Part shown: one piece after another, positions 10,255 to 21,700 of the stretch | How the letters are laid out: every line of letters starts with the position of its first letter | How positions within the stretch are numbered: the stretch's first letter is position 1 | Assembly (NCBI GenBank): GCA_963995505.1 | Contig: OZ023184.1 | Coordinates: 19,652,228-19,716,227, forward strand | Source: Hypericum androsaemum | Lineage: Eukaryota > Streptophyta > Magnoliopsida > Malpighiales > Hypericaceae | DNA length: 64,000 nucleotides | Direction of reading: 5' to 3' | The notes under the pieces: model-generated | What the model was told of the DNA's origin: nothing | What the model saw: only the letters and a program-made list of their open reading frames with translations | The model's database searches: none | Translations under genes and position numbers: made by a program

Positions 10255-13200
10255 TTAACCAAAATGGAACCCAGATGATTTGAATGAACTGCTGGAAAGA
10301 TTTGGAAGCTTAAGAATTGCGATGACACCAGCTGCGAAGGCACAGACAGAAGCCAAAACGAAGGCCGGTATATTGCCTCCACCGAAGAGGGCGTCCCATG
10401 GACCCGCACCAATGGATATGATCATCTGAACAGCAATCAATGCACGAATTCAGCTACAACACGAGAAACATCAAATAATGATGATAAGCAGGAGGTGAAA
10501 CACCATGCGAAAGAGGAGGGACGGCGGGCGTGCAATGGCTGCAAACAGTTTTGTAGCCAATCATCGGCTTGCAAACAGGAAATGGACAACAGCTGAAATC
10601 TAATCCATGTGAAAGAAACTTGTTTGCATTTGGAGGTACATACGAAAGATCAAAAAACGGTTTAGAACATTACGTATACAGATTCCTCACCTGTGGAACA
10701 ACTATTGCAAGATTGAGCACCCCTATAGCCAAACCTGCATCCAATTTTATCATCAGGAATCACTGAATTTCCAGTATGACATGGAATAGACGCCATACAA
10801 ATTAGATGTCGCACATACCTTGTCCGCCACCTGAATCAGCAGTTAACTCTGCTGTAACAGAAAAGGGTACGCTGTATGTAATCTGCACCACAAGCATGAT
10901 TATTACACACTTTCTGTGAAGAAAACAACAATGCATCTATTAACATAGCCAAGGTGGAACGTACGGCAAGAGGAAAGCCAAGAAGAGCAAACACGACCAA
11001 AGAAGCTATCCTGATTGCAGCACTTCCACCAATAACATGTTCGATCCCTCCTGAATATTTACCAACAGATACCAAACTGATGATACCAGTGAGAGCCATG
11101 CAGACGAACACGATAAAGTTGCTTATTGCCCATACTAGTCTCGAACCCATCTTTTGACACATTGGTTCAATGAAGAATGAACTTATCCCAAGAATAACCT
11201 ACACAAAGTAGAAGAGACAAACCGTCATTGACAATTTAAATGTAACAAGGACAAAGATTAGACCTGAACTTTCTCCTAAACAAAAAAATTGGTGAACTCA
11301 AGTACACTAGCTTGGTAATGACTACAACTTGAAGATCAAGTACATTAGCAATAGAGTATGATCTTATCCATGAAAAGCTAAGCTGTTGGTTCTCAATTTT
11401 GAGCTCTTACAGAATTCAATAGCAAACCAACTGCACCTTCTCTGACACCCTGATCGTACAATTTCACTTCATCAGAATTGCCTTTGGGATCGCCATGATA
11501 AACCTCTCTACCCATCCAATCAGTATCAAAAAGGAAGAAGGGAAACCAAGACAACTGCAAAATCAAGACAAGATATAAGAATTTATGTGCACCAACACAG
11601 GCATTTTATTTTGTTAGTACAAACTATCTGGAAAAGAGCAGCTTACCCAAGTAAGGGCCATAACAACTAGCACTGAGTGCATTCCAGGGGGTAAATGCCT
11701 TAAACTAGTCAATAAGTTCACTAACACAGCTCCAGGGCCATCGGTGAAACTATCATTGGTATCCACCACCGAGGTTGTGTACGTGGGATTAGACTTCTCT
11801 GGACTATCATTAGCTGAGCCAATTCCGTTAGACTTGCCAGAGAAAGTCGTATCGTGCTTATATTTTGAAATTTCCTGGTTATTTCCTTGAATATCATCTA
11901 ACAATGGATCTGCATCTGATAACCTGAGATGCTCAGGTCGAACTAAAGGAACCTCATCGGCAAAATAAAGAGTGACAAGAGTGCATAAAGTCAGGAAGAC
12001 CTGCAAATAACAAAGATAAAAATTGGAAATGATCCACATTGTCTGAAGATGGGCAACACAGGAAACAAAAACAATATCAATTACTGGTGAAACAAGATTG
12101 AGAGTCAACCACATAGAAAATAAAGAAAGTAATATCTTGAGCTGCAAAAGAAAGTACAAAAATATGAACCAACAGTTATTCATTTTGAAATTAAAACCAT
12201 CAGTATAGCGAGAGTAAAAATTTGGTAACACGGACTCAAGCTTCCTTTTTCCCCCCTTTCTGGCATCTTGACCCAATTATAAATAAATATAAGATATCTT
12301 AGACATCTCTCAGTCCAATCAACTCTTACGATCGCACCAATGTGCTTTGCTCTCTTTGACTCATTGATTGAGTGGCCACCGATCTTATAGTTTTGCTTAG
12401 CAGGTTAGATGACCTTGAATCTTGATCGTCATCTCAAATACAACAAGCATAAGACTGCCTTTGATAGATAACACCCTACCTACAGGACCACAGGCAGCAA
12501 CTTTTTCCAGTCTACCTCAAGCCATGGCTAAGTAACTAGTACAACAAGAAGCAAAGGAACTCGCATTGAATCTTGATCAAAGCTAGTTTTGTCATAATAC
12601 TAAGATTCTTTTCCTAAATTACTTTGCCGAGTAGAAAACCTAGTTGGCAGGAACAAGACATCGATTGAAATAAAACAGCCAAATCAATTAGCAAGTTCCA
12701 TAGCATCCTTACAGTGAGCTGTAACTTTTCTCTGCCCACTACACATGAGTGCATATGTGAATAAAAACCAATGCAATTCTTAATCAGCATAACAGTCATG
12801 GAAGTAACAGAGTCAAAACATTCCATATGACTGGCATTAAAGGAAGATACGAACAGAATGATCCAGAGGAAAACAACTCACTACAGCAACAAGAAAGGCA
12901 GCTTTCAGATTCCCGCAAGCTTCACAGCAAGCCCTACTCATCAGGAAAGGAAACCACCTGTTCAAATAAAAACTAGTTTAAGATAATCCAAGAGACTACA
13001 AAAGGGAGAACAGGTGGGCTGGAGGAAACGTCCAGGTAATCAGTAGAAAACTATCTTCCAGCTCTCACTATTCATGAGATAAGTAGGGCAGAAAAGAGCC
13101 ATGCAATGCATGATAAGGTATTAAAACGAGTCCAGACCCATTTAATGCCACACAACACCAGAACTAGAAGGATGAAATAAATGTAGAAAGAAAGTGCACC

Positions 13201-14697
13201 AAAAATAATCACCTGTTCCAACTTCCACTGGCGCCTGCAGAAAATCCCAGGATATTCCCGACCGCCATCCATGAGCAAAATACAGCATTTACCATATTAC
13301 GTTGATCCGGACCTACAATGACTCTGCTTATTATATTTCTGTTAATCAGAGGTGACAACTGAGAGCTTATGCCAAGAACAAAGATAATAGCAGCATAGAA
13401 GCACACTGGAAAAGATAAAAAAGAAGAAAACATGTATCACAAGAATATACCTGCTAGATCAGCCAGAAGAGCACGAGCTGGTCCCTGCAATAATACAAGG
13501 CTACAATTGGTCACTCAAAAAAAACTAACCGTAAAGAACTAATACCAGAAGTATAAGCTTACCTGGACTGTGTTGTTGGCAAGATCCAGCATCCAAAACC
13601 CAACAACAAAGACAAAGGCCGCTCTCGTTCGAGTTCCTTTATACGTACTGCATTGCCATTTCAAGTTGGTAAGATTCACATTAATTAATAATTGGATACT
13701 CGCAAAGGAGCTCAACGCAAGGAAGCAGTTACCTGCAGTGCTCCTTTGTATCTCCTAAAATGTATCCAACGTCTGCAGAAAATCCGATTATTATCACCTA
13801 AATATGCACCAGCTCAGTTTAGCTTGTACAAAACTCCAGTGAACTAAAATGGTACTCGAGAACCGCTAATATTTTTTCCAAGGTTAAGCCAATGATACTC
13901 ACAGCAACCGAAATCATGAGCGATCCTATAAGAATGAATGGGCGTCTTCTTCCAAATCGAGAAGTGCACTTGTCACTCCAGATACCAACACAAGGTTGAA
14001 CCTGAATGCAAAATACAAAAACCGCGTAAGTTCATTAGGGCAGGAACTTTAACTAGCTACAGGCATTCACAAACAGACGTGTAAATGCTTCTGCTAGACA
14101 TACCACCAGGCCAGTTATCGGACCACACAGCCAAATGAATGACGAAAATGCGTGCTCGATTCCAAGCGTCTGCAACCAAAAGCGGTAACATGTTAATAAA
14201 ACAATCTGTAAACAACTTCGAGTTACTATTTCTGAGACTCAAACTCGCAGAATAAGGCCTTCCATCTTTCAACCATGTCTGCGATTCAAATTGCGAAAAA
14301 CCGCTATCGATTTCTTTCCGAGATACCTTAGCTATCTCAAAACCGAACTTCCCAATTAACACAAAACAACTAGATTAACTTCCTAAATCCGAGTTCTAGC
14401 GATGGATTTCGTTCCCGAGGAGAGATGTGGAACCTGTATATAGGGAGTGAGGAGGGAGAGCTGCAAGGCCCAGCCGAACTGGACCCCGGCGGCGATCGTG
14501 CAGCTGAGGACTAGCATCACAAGGCTGCAGTGCTTATTATTCGGCGGCGCCGTTTTGGGGGATCCGTAATCTGACGAGTCCCGTCCCCCCGGGTCAGGCC
14601 GCGGGTGGCCGCCGTCGTCATCCAGCGTCGCCATCTCCAGCTCTATCTCCTTCCTCAGGTTCCTGTACGGAACCCGCCCCGTCACCGCCTCCATCAT
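10255..14697 (-). CDS. SUC3: sucrose transporter, type III (SUC3/SUT2 class), 14 exons, 599 aa
   Basis: A membrane proton/sucrose symporter of the glycoside-pentoside-hexuronide family with 12 predicted transmembrane helices. Exons on the minus strand: 14697-14434, 14169-14104, 14001-13903, 13797-13733, 13647-13563, 13484-13451, 13312-13213, 12957-12882, 12000-11647, 11554-11411, 11198-10965, 10882-10819, 10734-10691, 10425-10255. They sum to 1800 nt in one frame, and all introns have GT-AG ends. Diagnostic motifs include [16 protein letters not shown] in helix 1, the loop motif [44 protein letters not shown] and the C terminus [13 protein letters not shown]. The 599-aa length, the extended N terminus, the enlarged central cytoplasmic loop (about residues 280-355) and the 14-exon layout fit SUC3/SUT2; the usual SUC2 and SUC4 types are about 510 aa. 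The start could be Met1 or Met2 of [13 protein letters not shown]. No damage is seen, so it is likely functional. Confidence 0.95.
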
Positions 14698-14900
14698 CGT
14701 CTCTCCACCGGCAGATTCAGGATCTCGTCGTCGATGGACTTATGATCTAAAAGGCTAAACCGGATCCGTTTCGCTCTTTTAACTTGCTTCGTCTTTTGTC
14801 CTAGACGACGTCGTACAGGTGGAGGAAAGTGGAGAGATCGGTTCGTTTTGGGCTGGGCGGGGCGGGGCGGGGGAAAAATAGAAGATGGGGTGTGTGTTTG
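14698..14900 (-). promoter_or_regulatory. 5' leader and proximal promoter of SUC3 with a G-quadruplex-type tract
   Basis: At 14850-14873 the plus strand carries six close G runs (GGG, GGG, then three GGGG-type runs separated by C). This is about 155 bp upstream of the ATG. The gene reads on the minus strand, so the G-rich strand is the template. The tract also resembles GC-box-like leader sequence. Confidence 0.4.
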
Positions 14901-16059
14901 GTTGGTTACTTTTTTTCTTTCTTTTTTACTTTTCTACCAACGCAAGCGAAGGGAGAATATTAAGTTATATTAATAACGCGGCGATGAGATGTAATTTTCC
15001 CACCGACACGGAAGTTTTTCTTTATATTTCGTTTGGACTTTGGAGTCGAGTTTAAGCAGGCCGGAGACTAGAATATTATATGTAAATAATATTATCGGAT
15101 CTTATTCAAGTATAATTTTTTAATTTTTTTTCCTTTTGTAAGACTTAATCTAATTTATTTTAATAAAATTCAGATATCATTTTTTATTGGTTAATTATTC
15201 TTTGGCGATGATTTAACCCGAGAAATTATTAAGTCACTCTCCTCCACTGGGCCACTACTGGGCTTCGTGAATGGCCCTACTCGAATGGGCCCAATAGGAC
15301 CTGCCTGCAACATTGCGCATGTTGGTGCACACATCGGAGGTTTGATTACTAGTCGCAACACCAGAGCGTTAAATGAGATTTTTATTTATTTATGCTATTT
15401 GGTATCTGGACTAACTAGGTCGATTAATTTAGATTGGAGTCAAATAGAATTTTTGAAAGGTGTTAAAGCTCTTCTAACAAATATTGTGCCAGATAATTCA
15501 AGTTCAAGGCGCGTGAGACCTTTGAAAAGTGACCAAATTCTCTCAAAATATATTCTCAATAACTCGAACTCGAGATTAATGACTAAAAACTAATGTCACA
15601 CCTACATGGGGCAATGACTAAAAACTAATGTCACACCTACATAGGGCGTTAAGGTGGAAAATTTTATAATGTTCTCTCTTCCCGCAAATTTAATTTGGTA
15701 TAATCAAATGTTTAATATTTCTTCATTTTTTAATTTACAATAGACCTTGTCAACTTTTTCTCGAATAAAACAACAAACATTGTCACTAGGTAAATTAAGT
15801 AGCAACGATGTACACATGGTCATATTTGTCTCTTCTTTTGTTCACCGAGACGATCACTCAGAGAGTGATCGATATACCAAGGGCTAAACGAAAATGCTAA
15901 TCACAGCAAATTTCTGGTTCTAGTACCTTCTCCTTTACCTCTCTTACGAGGTAGCAAGTATACATGAGGGTGTATTGATGAAGCCACTGAGCTGCAGGAT
16001 ACAGATATGACAGTCGATGGTGTGAAACTGGGATGCACGTATGTACAGTGGACCTTGTC
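14901..16059. other. intergenic DNA between SUC3 and the RRM gene
   Basis: AT-rich, with no gene. It contains a 35-bp tandem duplication at 15578-15647. The right end (about 15900-16059) should be the 3'UTR of the minus-strand RRM gene. Confidence 0.5.
15578..15647. repeat. 35-bp tandem duplication, 2 copies
   Basis: The unit containing AATGACTAAAAACTAATGTC and ending CCTACATGGGGC is repeated head to tail with one or two mismatches. It looks recent. Confidence 0.85.
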
Positions 16060-18075
16060 TCAATGCTCGGCACCTCGAGTACCCATATCAGCCGCAGCTT
16101 TAGCAGCTCGGTCTAGAGCGCCCGATACCCAGAGAGCTCCCCTTGAGAAGTAGCTACTGTTTACCACCGTGTTAGCTGCTGCAACAGCAGTTCTTCCTGT
16201 AGCGGAGAGAGCCGAACGGGTTGTTTCAGAGACGTGGTACTTGTCATCCACTGCTTTCATAGCTTCCATCCCTGCAAAGAGCTTGTCGGCTAGGCCAATT
16301 CTCTCGGTCAGTTCAGCAACCTTGGCAGCTGCTGTCGCGGAAACCTGGTGAGACTCGTCAAAGGATTTGGCCTTTGACATTGCATCTTTCCCCAGCACAT
16401 AACCCTTAGCCAGCATGTCTTTGACCACCTCTTGTGTCATCGTGATTGCCTCTCCCACATCACTAGCATGGCTCTGGTCGCGTGGCTGCGAGGAAATCAA
16501 AGTAATGTTTTTGACGAACTAACCCAAAGGCAAATGGATCACCATGGTCATAATTAAAATAAAGAGGGGATACCGTTGTCTCAGAATGATCCCGATGTTC
16601 TGAAGCTCTATTCCAAAAATCATATTCATCAACATCGTCTCCCCACCGAGTTATGCATACACGCTGATCCAGAATAGTGGCACCCTGAATGCAAGTAAAG
16701 AATCCAGTTATAGAGCCATCATTCGTAGAGCCACAGGAGGGTGGATGAGTAATCACCAGTTCATGCAGTTAATGGGCAAACAAAAGCAGAGGACAACAAC
16801 TTAGCCTTCAGAGTTTAGGTGGCTAACTCGAACAATTTCAGACAATCACAAAAAGGTACTGATTGCAAGCGGATCATTCGAATCAAAGACACTCAAAAAC
16901 CGACCAGTGAACTAGTCAGAGGGTGGATAAGTCATCACTAGTTCATGCAGTTAATGGGCAAACAAAAGCAGAGGAAAACAACTTAGCCTTTGGAGTTTAG
17001 GCAGCTAACTCAAACCAATTCAGACAATCACAAAAGGTATTGATGGAAAGCGGAACATTTGAATCAAAGACACTCAAAAACCGACCAGCGAAATAGCTTA
17101 ACGACTCAACTAACTAGGCAGGAGCTTAGAATTTGATGGAGGGGACAATGTTCAACCACATAAAAAGTAGCATTACAGTCACATGTAATCTTGTTCGACG
17201 CAATAAAGAGAAGATCAAACCGATCCTATCGCTCTAGTTGTTTCTCATTTGATCCCGAACTACAATTCGAGGCGTCCCACATCCAATAATTCGTTCCTTG
17301 TTCTATCAAACAAAACAAGGCCGCGTAGAGGATAAACCACGAAATTAAATCCTCCCATCCTATCACTCTTGTTAATGGTCATCCTGTAGGAATTTCCATA
17401 ACCTATTCAAAAGTAGGTAGATCTTCCACACCTATAAACCAGCCCACCACACTAGCAACTAGCGATGTGGTACTCCCAACACGCCCCCTTAAAACGAAGC
17501 CCATCGGACTGAAGTTTGCACGGACTTTTCCATTTTGCCAACGTGCCATGACATTAGGGTGGGCAACAGCAATGGGCCACAGGTCTCACAGAAGCCATTG
17601 GCTTTTATACCATGTAAGAATTTCCATATCCTACCCAAAACAGTAAGTGGATCTTCCACACTTAGAAACCAGTTCATCACACTCGCAACTAGCGATGTGT
17701 TGGCCGAATCCCGAACTACAATTCGAGGCATCCTACATCCAATGATTCATTCCTTGTTCTATCAACTGACATCAAAACAACACTCACGCTGAGCAAAACA
17801 GCAGTCTCTTGCGAATAGGCGTCCCGGAAAGTGACGTAGCCGGTGCAGGCACAATCTCCGGACCTGCATCAAAATCCCGCCTCATCAAAACAAGCCAACG
17901 ACCGGATCCGAACCGCGATAATCAAAGAACACAAAAAAGGGGGAAATGAAAAAACTGACCTAATAATTTCGACAGTCTCAATGGCACCGGAGAAGGCGAA
18001 GAAGTCGTGGACGTCCTTCTCCGTTGCCCTAGGAGACAGCCCCGTGACCTCCACCGCGTATCCGCCTCCACTCAT
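16060..18075 (-). CDS. RRM protein of the BPA1 / binding-partner-of-ACD11 type, 4 exons, 242 aa
   Basis: Exons on the minus strand are 18075-17960, 17863-17788, 16684-16574 and 16485-16060; the joins keep frame and sum to 729 nt including TGA. The N-terminal RRM (about residues 6-80) begins GYAVEVTGLSPRATEKDVHDFF with an RNP2-like start. It continues through GYVTFRDAYSQETAVLLSGA to ATILDQRVCI. The C-terminal half is Ala-rich and helical, with SKAKSFDESHQVSATAAAKV and LTERIGLADKLFAGMEAMKAVDDKYHVSE, a layout typical of BPA1-like proteins. In Arabidopsis, BPA1 and its paralogues bind the sphingolipid-transfer protein ACD11 and influence immune cell death. That role is inferred here from family membership. 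The large second intron (16685-17787) is filled with repeats. The gene is the next unit upstream of SUC3 on the same strand, with over 1.3 kb between them. Confidence 0.9.
16739..17100. repeat. 182-bp tandem duplication inside intron 2 of the RRM gene
   Basis: The block at 16739-16920 (starting GGGTGGATGAGT, including TTCATGCAGTTAATGGGC) is repeated from 16921 with scattered substitutions and small indels. The period is 182 bp. Confidence 0.85.
17252..17766. repeat. degenerate direct repeats of an interspersed element in intron 2
   Basis: CCCGAACTACAATTCGAGGC and the following 40 bases occur at 17252-17309 and again at 17708-17765. Between them a second pair (GAATTTCCATA... to CAACTAGCGATGTG) occurs at about 17390-17477 and 17620-17700. 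The pattern fits an interspersed element that has partly duplicated. Family not identified. Confidence 0.6.
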
Positions 18076-18731
18076 CCCTTCCGAAACCCTAGGCTAACGA
18101 GAACTAACCGCCGGTCTCCTGCGAGAAGAGAAAAATAAGCTCTCCTAAGGAATTGGGAGGTAACCGCCGGGAAGGAGGTAAACGCGTGTGGAGTGGAGTT
18201 ACTAGCCAGCAAGTGGATTTATTTATTTTGTGATTAATGTACGGGGAAGGGAAGGAGATCGAATCGAAGGGGTATTCTCTATTATTTGATAGAACGGCTC
18301 AAAATTAAATTAGGAGATTCGCTAGTTATGCTTTTTATTGCATCATCTAAATAGTAAACTCGAGATCTTTTATTAAAATAGAATAAAAGTATAGATTGTT
18401 GGTAAATAAATTCGTATATTTTAGTTCACATCAAATTATTAGTAAATTTTTATTGAATTGACTAGTTGATAAGTAGATTTTTTAATTGAATAATTAATTT
18501 CGAACTAAATTATACTTTTTGAAAGATTGCAAACTCTCGCGATAAACATAATTTAGTATATATAAGCGACTCTTTTAAGAGAGAGATTCAAAGCAAAAAT
18601 CATGTCTTTTCTTCATCGAACAAAACGGAACAATGCTTTTTGAGTCCGATGACCCTGATCGGCTATTTCATATGCTAATGGGCCTTTGAGTGTGAGGCCC
18701 AATATGGGTCATGGCAGACAGAGAGAGAAAA
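18076..18731. other. promoter side of the RRM gene and intergenic DNA
   Basis: GC content is moderate up to about 18260, consistent with a 5' leader, then AT-rich. No other feature seen. Confidence 0.4.
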
Positions 18732-19190
18732 TTATGGCTTTGGTATCAATTCAACAAATAGGGCAAGTAAAATAAGTCGATTCAAATAGGGATTTGCACT
18801 TTTTATTGCTATGGTCTTAGTATCATTTACTATCTCAATTTTAGTTAATTTAACATTTATATTTTCTTTATGAATTCCATTTTTCATATAAAGAAATTCA
18901 GCATTTGTTTTAGCTAGTAATATCATTAGAGTGATCTGGCCTCGTCTCAATAACTTGTAGCCGACATCATTATCCGGAACTATTCTTTGGGGATTTGAAT
19001 TTTGAAAAATCATGTCATTTTTTAAGGTGCGAGATGCAATCGGGAGTTTTTTCTTCATATTACTATGTATAGTATTCATGAGTGGCTCCGTTGATCCAAT
19101 TCTATTGCAGATTTGGGCCATCAAGAGCTTATATTGTATCTGAAATCTTTTAGATTGGGTGATTTGCCTTGTAACTATCTGTTCTAGGTG
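18732..19190 (-). other. unidentified open reading frame, about 150 codons
   Basis: The frame is open from a TAA near 19190 to the stop at 18732-18734; the first ATG is at 19119-19121. The product is basic and hydrophobic (KKKLPIASRTLKNDMIFQNS, LRRGQITLMILLAKTNAEF, LNRLILLALFVELIPKP). An open frame this long is uncommon in DNA this AT-rich. I do not recognise the family with confidence. The composition would fit an organellar fragment integrated in the nucleus or a decayed transposable-element protein. No intron signals or neighbours clarify it. Confidence 0.3.
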
Positions 19191-19199
19191 TAATTATTA

Positions 19200-20451
19200 T
19201 TGTTTATCCGGATGATGGTGTACTTGATTAGGATCTAAGTCGAGGCAATGACTCTTGAAGCCTCGGCGAACTTTTGAATACTCGAAACTTTCTTGAGAGA
19301 GAGAGAGAGCGACTATTGCTAATGAATACTAATACAATGAGTGTTCGGAATAATTTACATAAAATTATTTGAATTAATTAATACGGATTTTGACGCTCTG
19401 CGCATTATTGATATATTTTTCAAGTTGCATTATAATTAGGAATTTTTTCTGAAATGGGCAAAAAAATACATATTTTCTCTAAATAGGCAAAAAATTATAT
19501 ATATTCTAAAAATAGGTTAAAAAAATCCCTTATAATTGTACCTAACAATAAAAAATGGCTGCAGAATTAAAGAATCATTCTTCAGATCGGAACTTAAGGA
19601 GTACCACGCACCCTTTTGTTGAGGAGTTTAATTAATTCGTCGATGAGGTTGGCTAGTGTTCGGAAAAATTTTAGTATTTTTTTCACAAATACACACATGT
19701 ATATATTATTCCTTTGGATAAAATATTTGGAGAACAATAAATCCCGTTTGCATAACTTTTTCGCGGAACCAAACCATGTGAAAAACATATATATTTTAGA
19801 TATTCGACAGGTAAGATTTTAATTTTCTAGATTTATTGCATGTCATACTGTTTTTTTCTTAGATTTTATTGAATTTTGATTGGTTGTGAGTCTTGTGACC
19901 ATTGTTCGCCTTTTGATATTAACAAAATATTCAGTCTATCAAAAAATGATGTCAGTGCAATTAACATTTATCAATAATCTGTTAGATTGTTTCCATATCA
20001 CATCAATCAATCACATTCGAACATGTTATCTTTTTAAATGGATTTGGATCAATCTGTCAAATTATAACAGGAACGAAAACAAATATAAACATCCGCTGGA
20101 TTAAATTAAATTACATCAAAAATTAGGAAACTGATGACCGTGTTACATTCGGAGTCCTTAAGGAGGTCGATAATACTACAAAGTCGTAGAATTAACATAC
20201 GAAGTACGTAGGTCACAGTGGCAGAGCAAGGCCACGTCAGCCTATTTCTTGTCCTATAGTGACTAAACCCTAAAACATAAATACACATTCATAATTCTAT
20301 AAGAAGGAAAAACTAGGAAATATCACGTACTAGATGTGACAACAACAACAATAATAGTATGGGGTACTTGTATATGACAAAAGCATGAGATCGTTAATGT
20401 TTTAAGTTCGAGTCGGAGACAACTTCTACCAGGATATATAAGCCCAATTGG
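19200..20451. other. AT-rich intergenic DNA
   Basis: No gene recognised. A short GA run lies near 19295. The right end should contain the 3'UTR of the PRE-type gene. Confidence 0.5.
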
Positions 20452-21348
20452 CTACTGCATGAGCAAACTTCTAATTATCGCAGCTTGAGCACTATCCGTG
20501 TCACTTGAAGCCAATAGAACGGACAACCGGTCGCTTAGGTCATGAACCTCCCTGTGTAAGCTCCTAATGTAGTTGCAAGTCTCCTGGAGCACCTTCGGAG
20601 CTGATACCTGTTTCAAATTACAAAACGCTTCATGATTAACTTGGTACATACACATTTATCTTTTGCATTTATACGTATCGTTAGTGGACAGAATGAGTAC
20701 TCGTATTTTGAGAGATTTAACACGTAAGAGTTGTACTTTTGTACTTTTTTTTAAAGGTAAAGGTTATATTATTTTTCAGAAAAATATCAAAATATTACAT
20801 CAAGTTATACCAAAATATAGTTCTATAGGTACCAGATTGACAGCTATCAGGGGCTAAGCGATGATAGACGCAATCTAGTACACACAAAAAATTTCATAAT
20901 TTATACGCCAAAAATATAATTATATTGGAGTAAAGATTCAATTTATCAATTAAAAAAACACAATGAGTCTCGCATTGCAAGTTGTAGCCGCCAGAAATTA
21001 ACCACCACAAGAAATAAATGAGGCTGCTAGGGAGCTTGGTTTGGCTTATCCATACATTAGTCCAATGGAGACCACACAAAAATCTGCAAGCATATAAATA
21101 CATGCATTGCCCATGCTTAATATATATACAAAGAGAAGGAGATGAATTTTCATTATATACTCGTGTAACTATTCGGATAATGAAGTTTATCTACTAGTCA
21201 GAAAGATTATAATTACACTGTCGGATCGCCCATTGCTAAGCTCAGGGACAAGTCGTTGTAACTTGGACACCAAGTCGATGATCTGGTCGTCACTTATCCT
21301 GGAGATACCTGACTGATGCCTGGACCGAGACGATCTTCTGCTAGACAT
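20452..21348 (-). CDS. PRE: atypical (non-DNA-binding) HLH protein of the PRE / ILI / banquo family, 95 aa
   Basis: Exon 1 is 21217-21348 (44 codons, start [20 protein letters not shown]) and exon 2 is 20452-20607. The donor is GTAATT at 21216 and the acceptor is CAG at 20608-20610. The protein has the PRE pattern: a Ser/Arg-rich N terminus, then helix 1 ([18 protein letters not shown]). A loop ([13 protein letters not shown]) leads to helix 2 ([22 protein letters not shown]), and the end is [10 protein letters not shown]. The basic region needed for DNA contact is absent. PRE proteins sequester inhibitory HLH partners and promote cell elongation downstream of gibberellin and brassinosteroid. 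That role is taken from the family. Ala-Pro-Lys at the helix 2 start replaces the usual Ala-Ala-Arg/Lys. Which PRE paralogue this is cannot be decided here. Confidence 0.93.
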
Positions 21349-21700
21349 TGCCAAGAACTGCACTAACTTGTGTATATTAATGGTGTCAGAAACTAGCTAG
21401 GGAGTTGAAGGGGAGGAAGGTGTTTATTAGTTTATAGTTTTAAAATATGTTGAGTGAATTTTGAGAGACAAATTATGGGCAAGAGGAAATGGTATCCATG
21501 CATGGGAAATAATAGGGAATTGGCCAAGGTATATATAAGGAAAAAGACTAGAGATACACGTAGGGAGGTGGATATGTTGTGCAATTAATTTGAAGAAGAA
21601 GAAGAAGAAGACAGTGCATGGGGGAAGCTGTGGGCTATAGGACTTAGTAGTGGTAGTACTTACCAATATTTTATACCATTTGTTATCCGGATATCTACTG
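21349..21700 (-). promoter_or_regulatory. 5' leader and promoter region of the PRE-type gene
   Basis: A GAA trinucleotide run at about 21594-21611 (TTC in the sense strand) lies some 250 bp upstream of the ATG. No TATA box was assigned with certainty. Confidence 0.35.
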
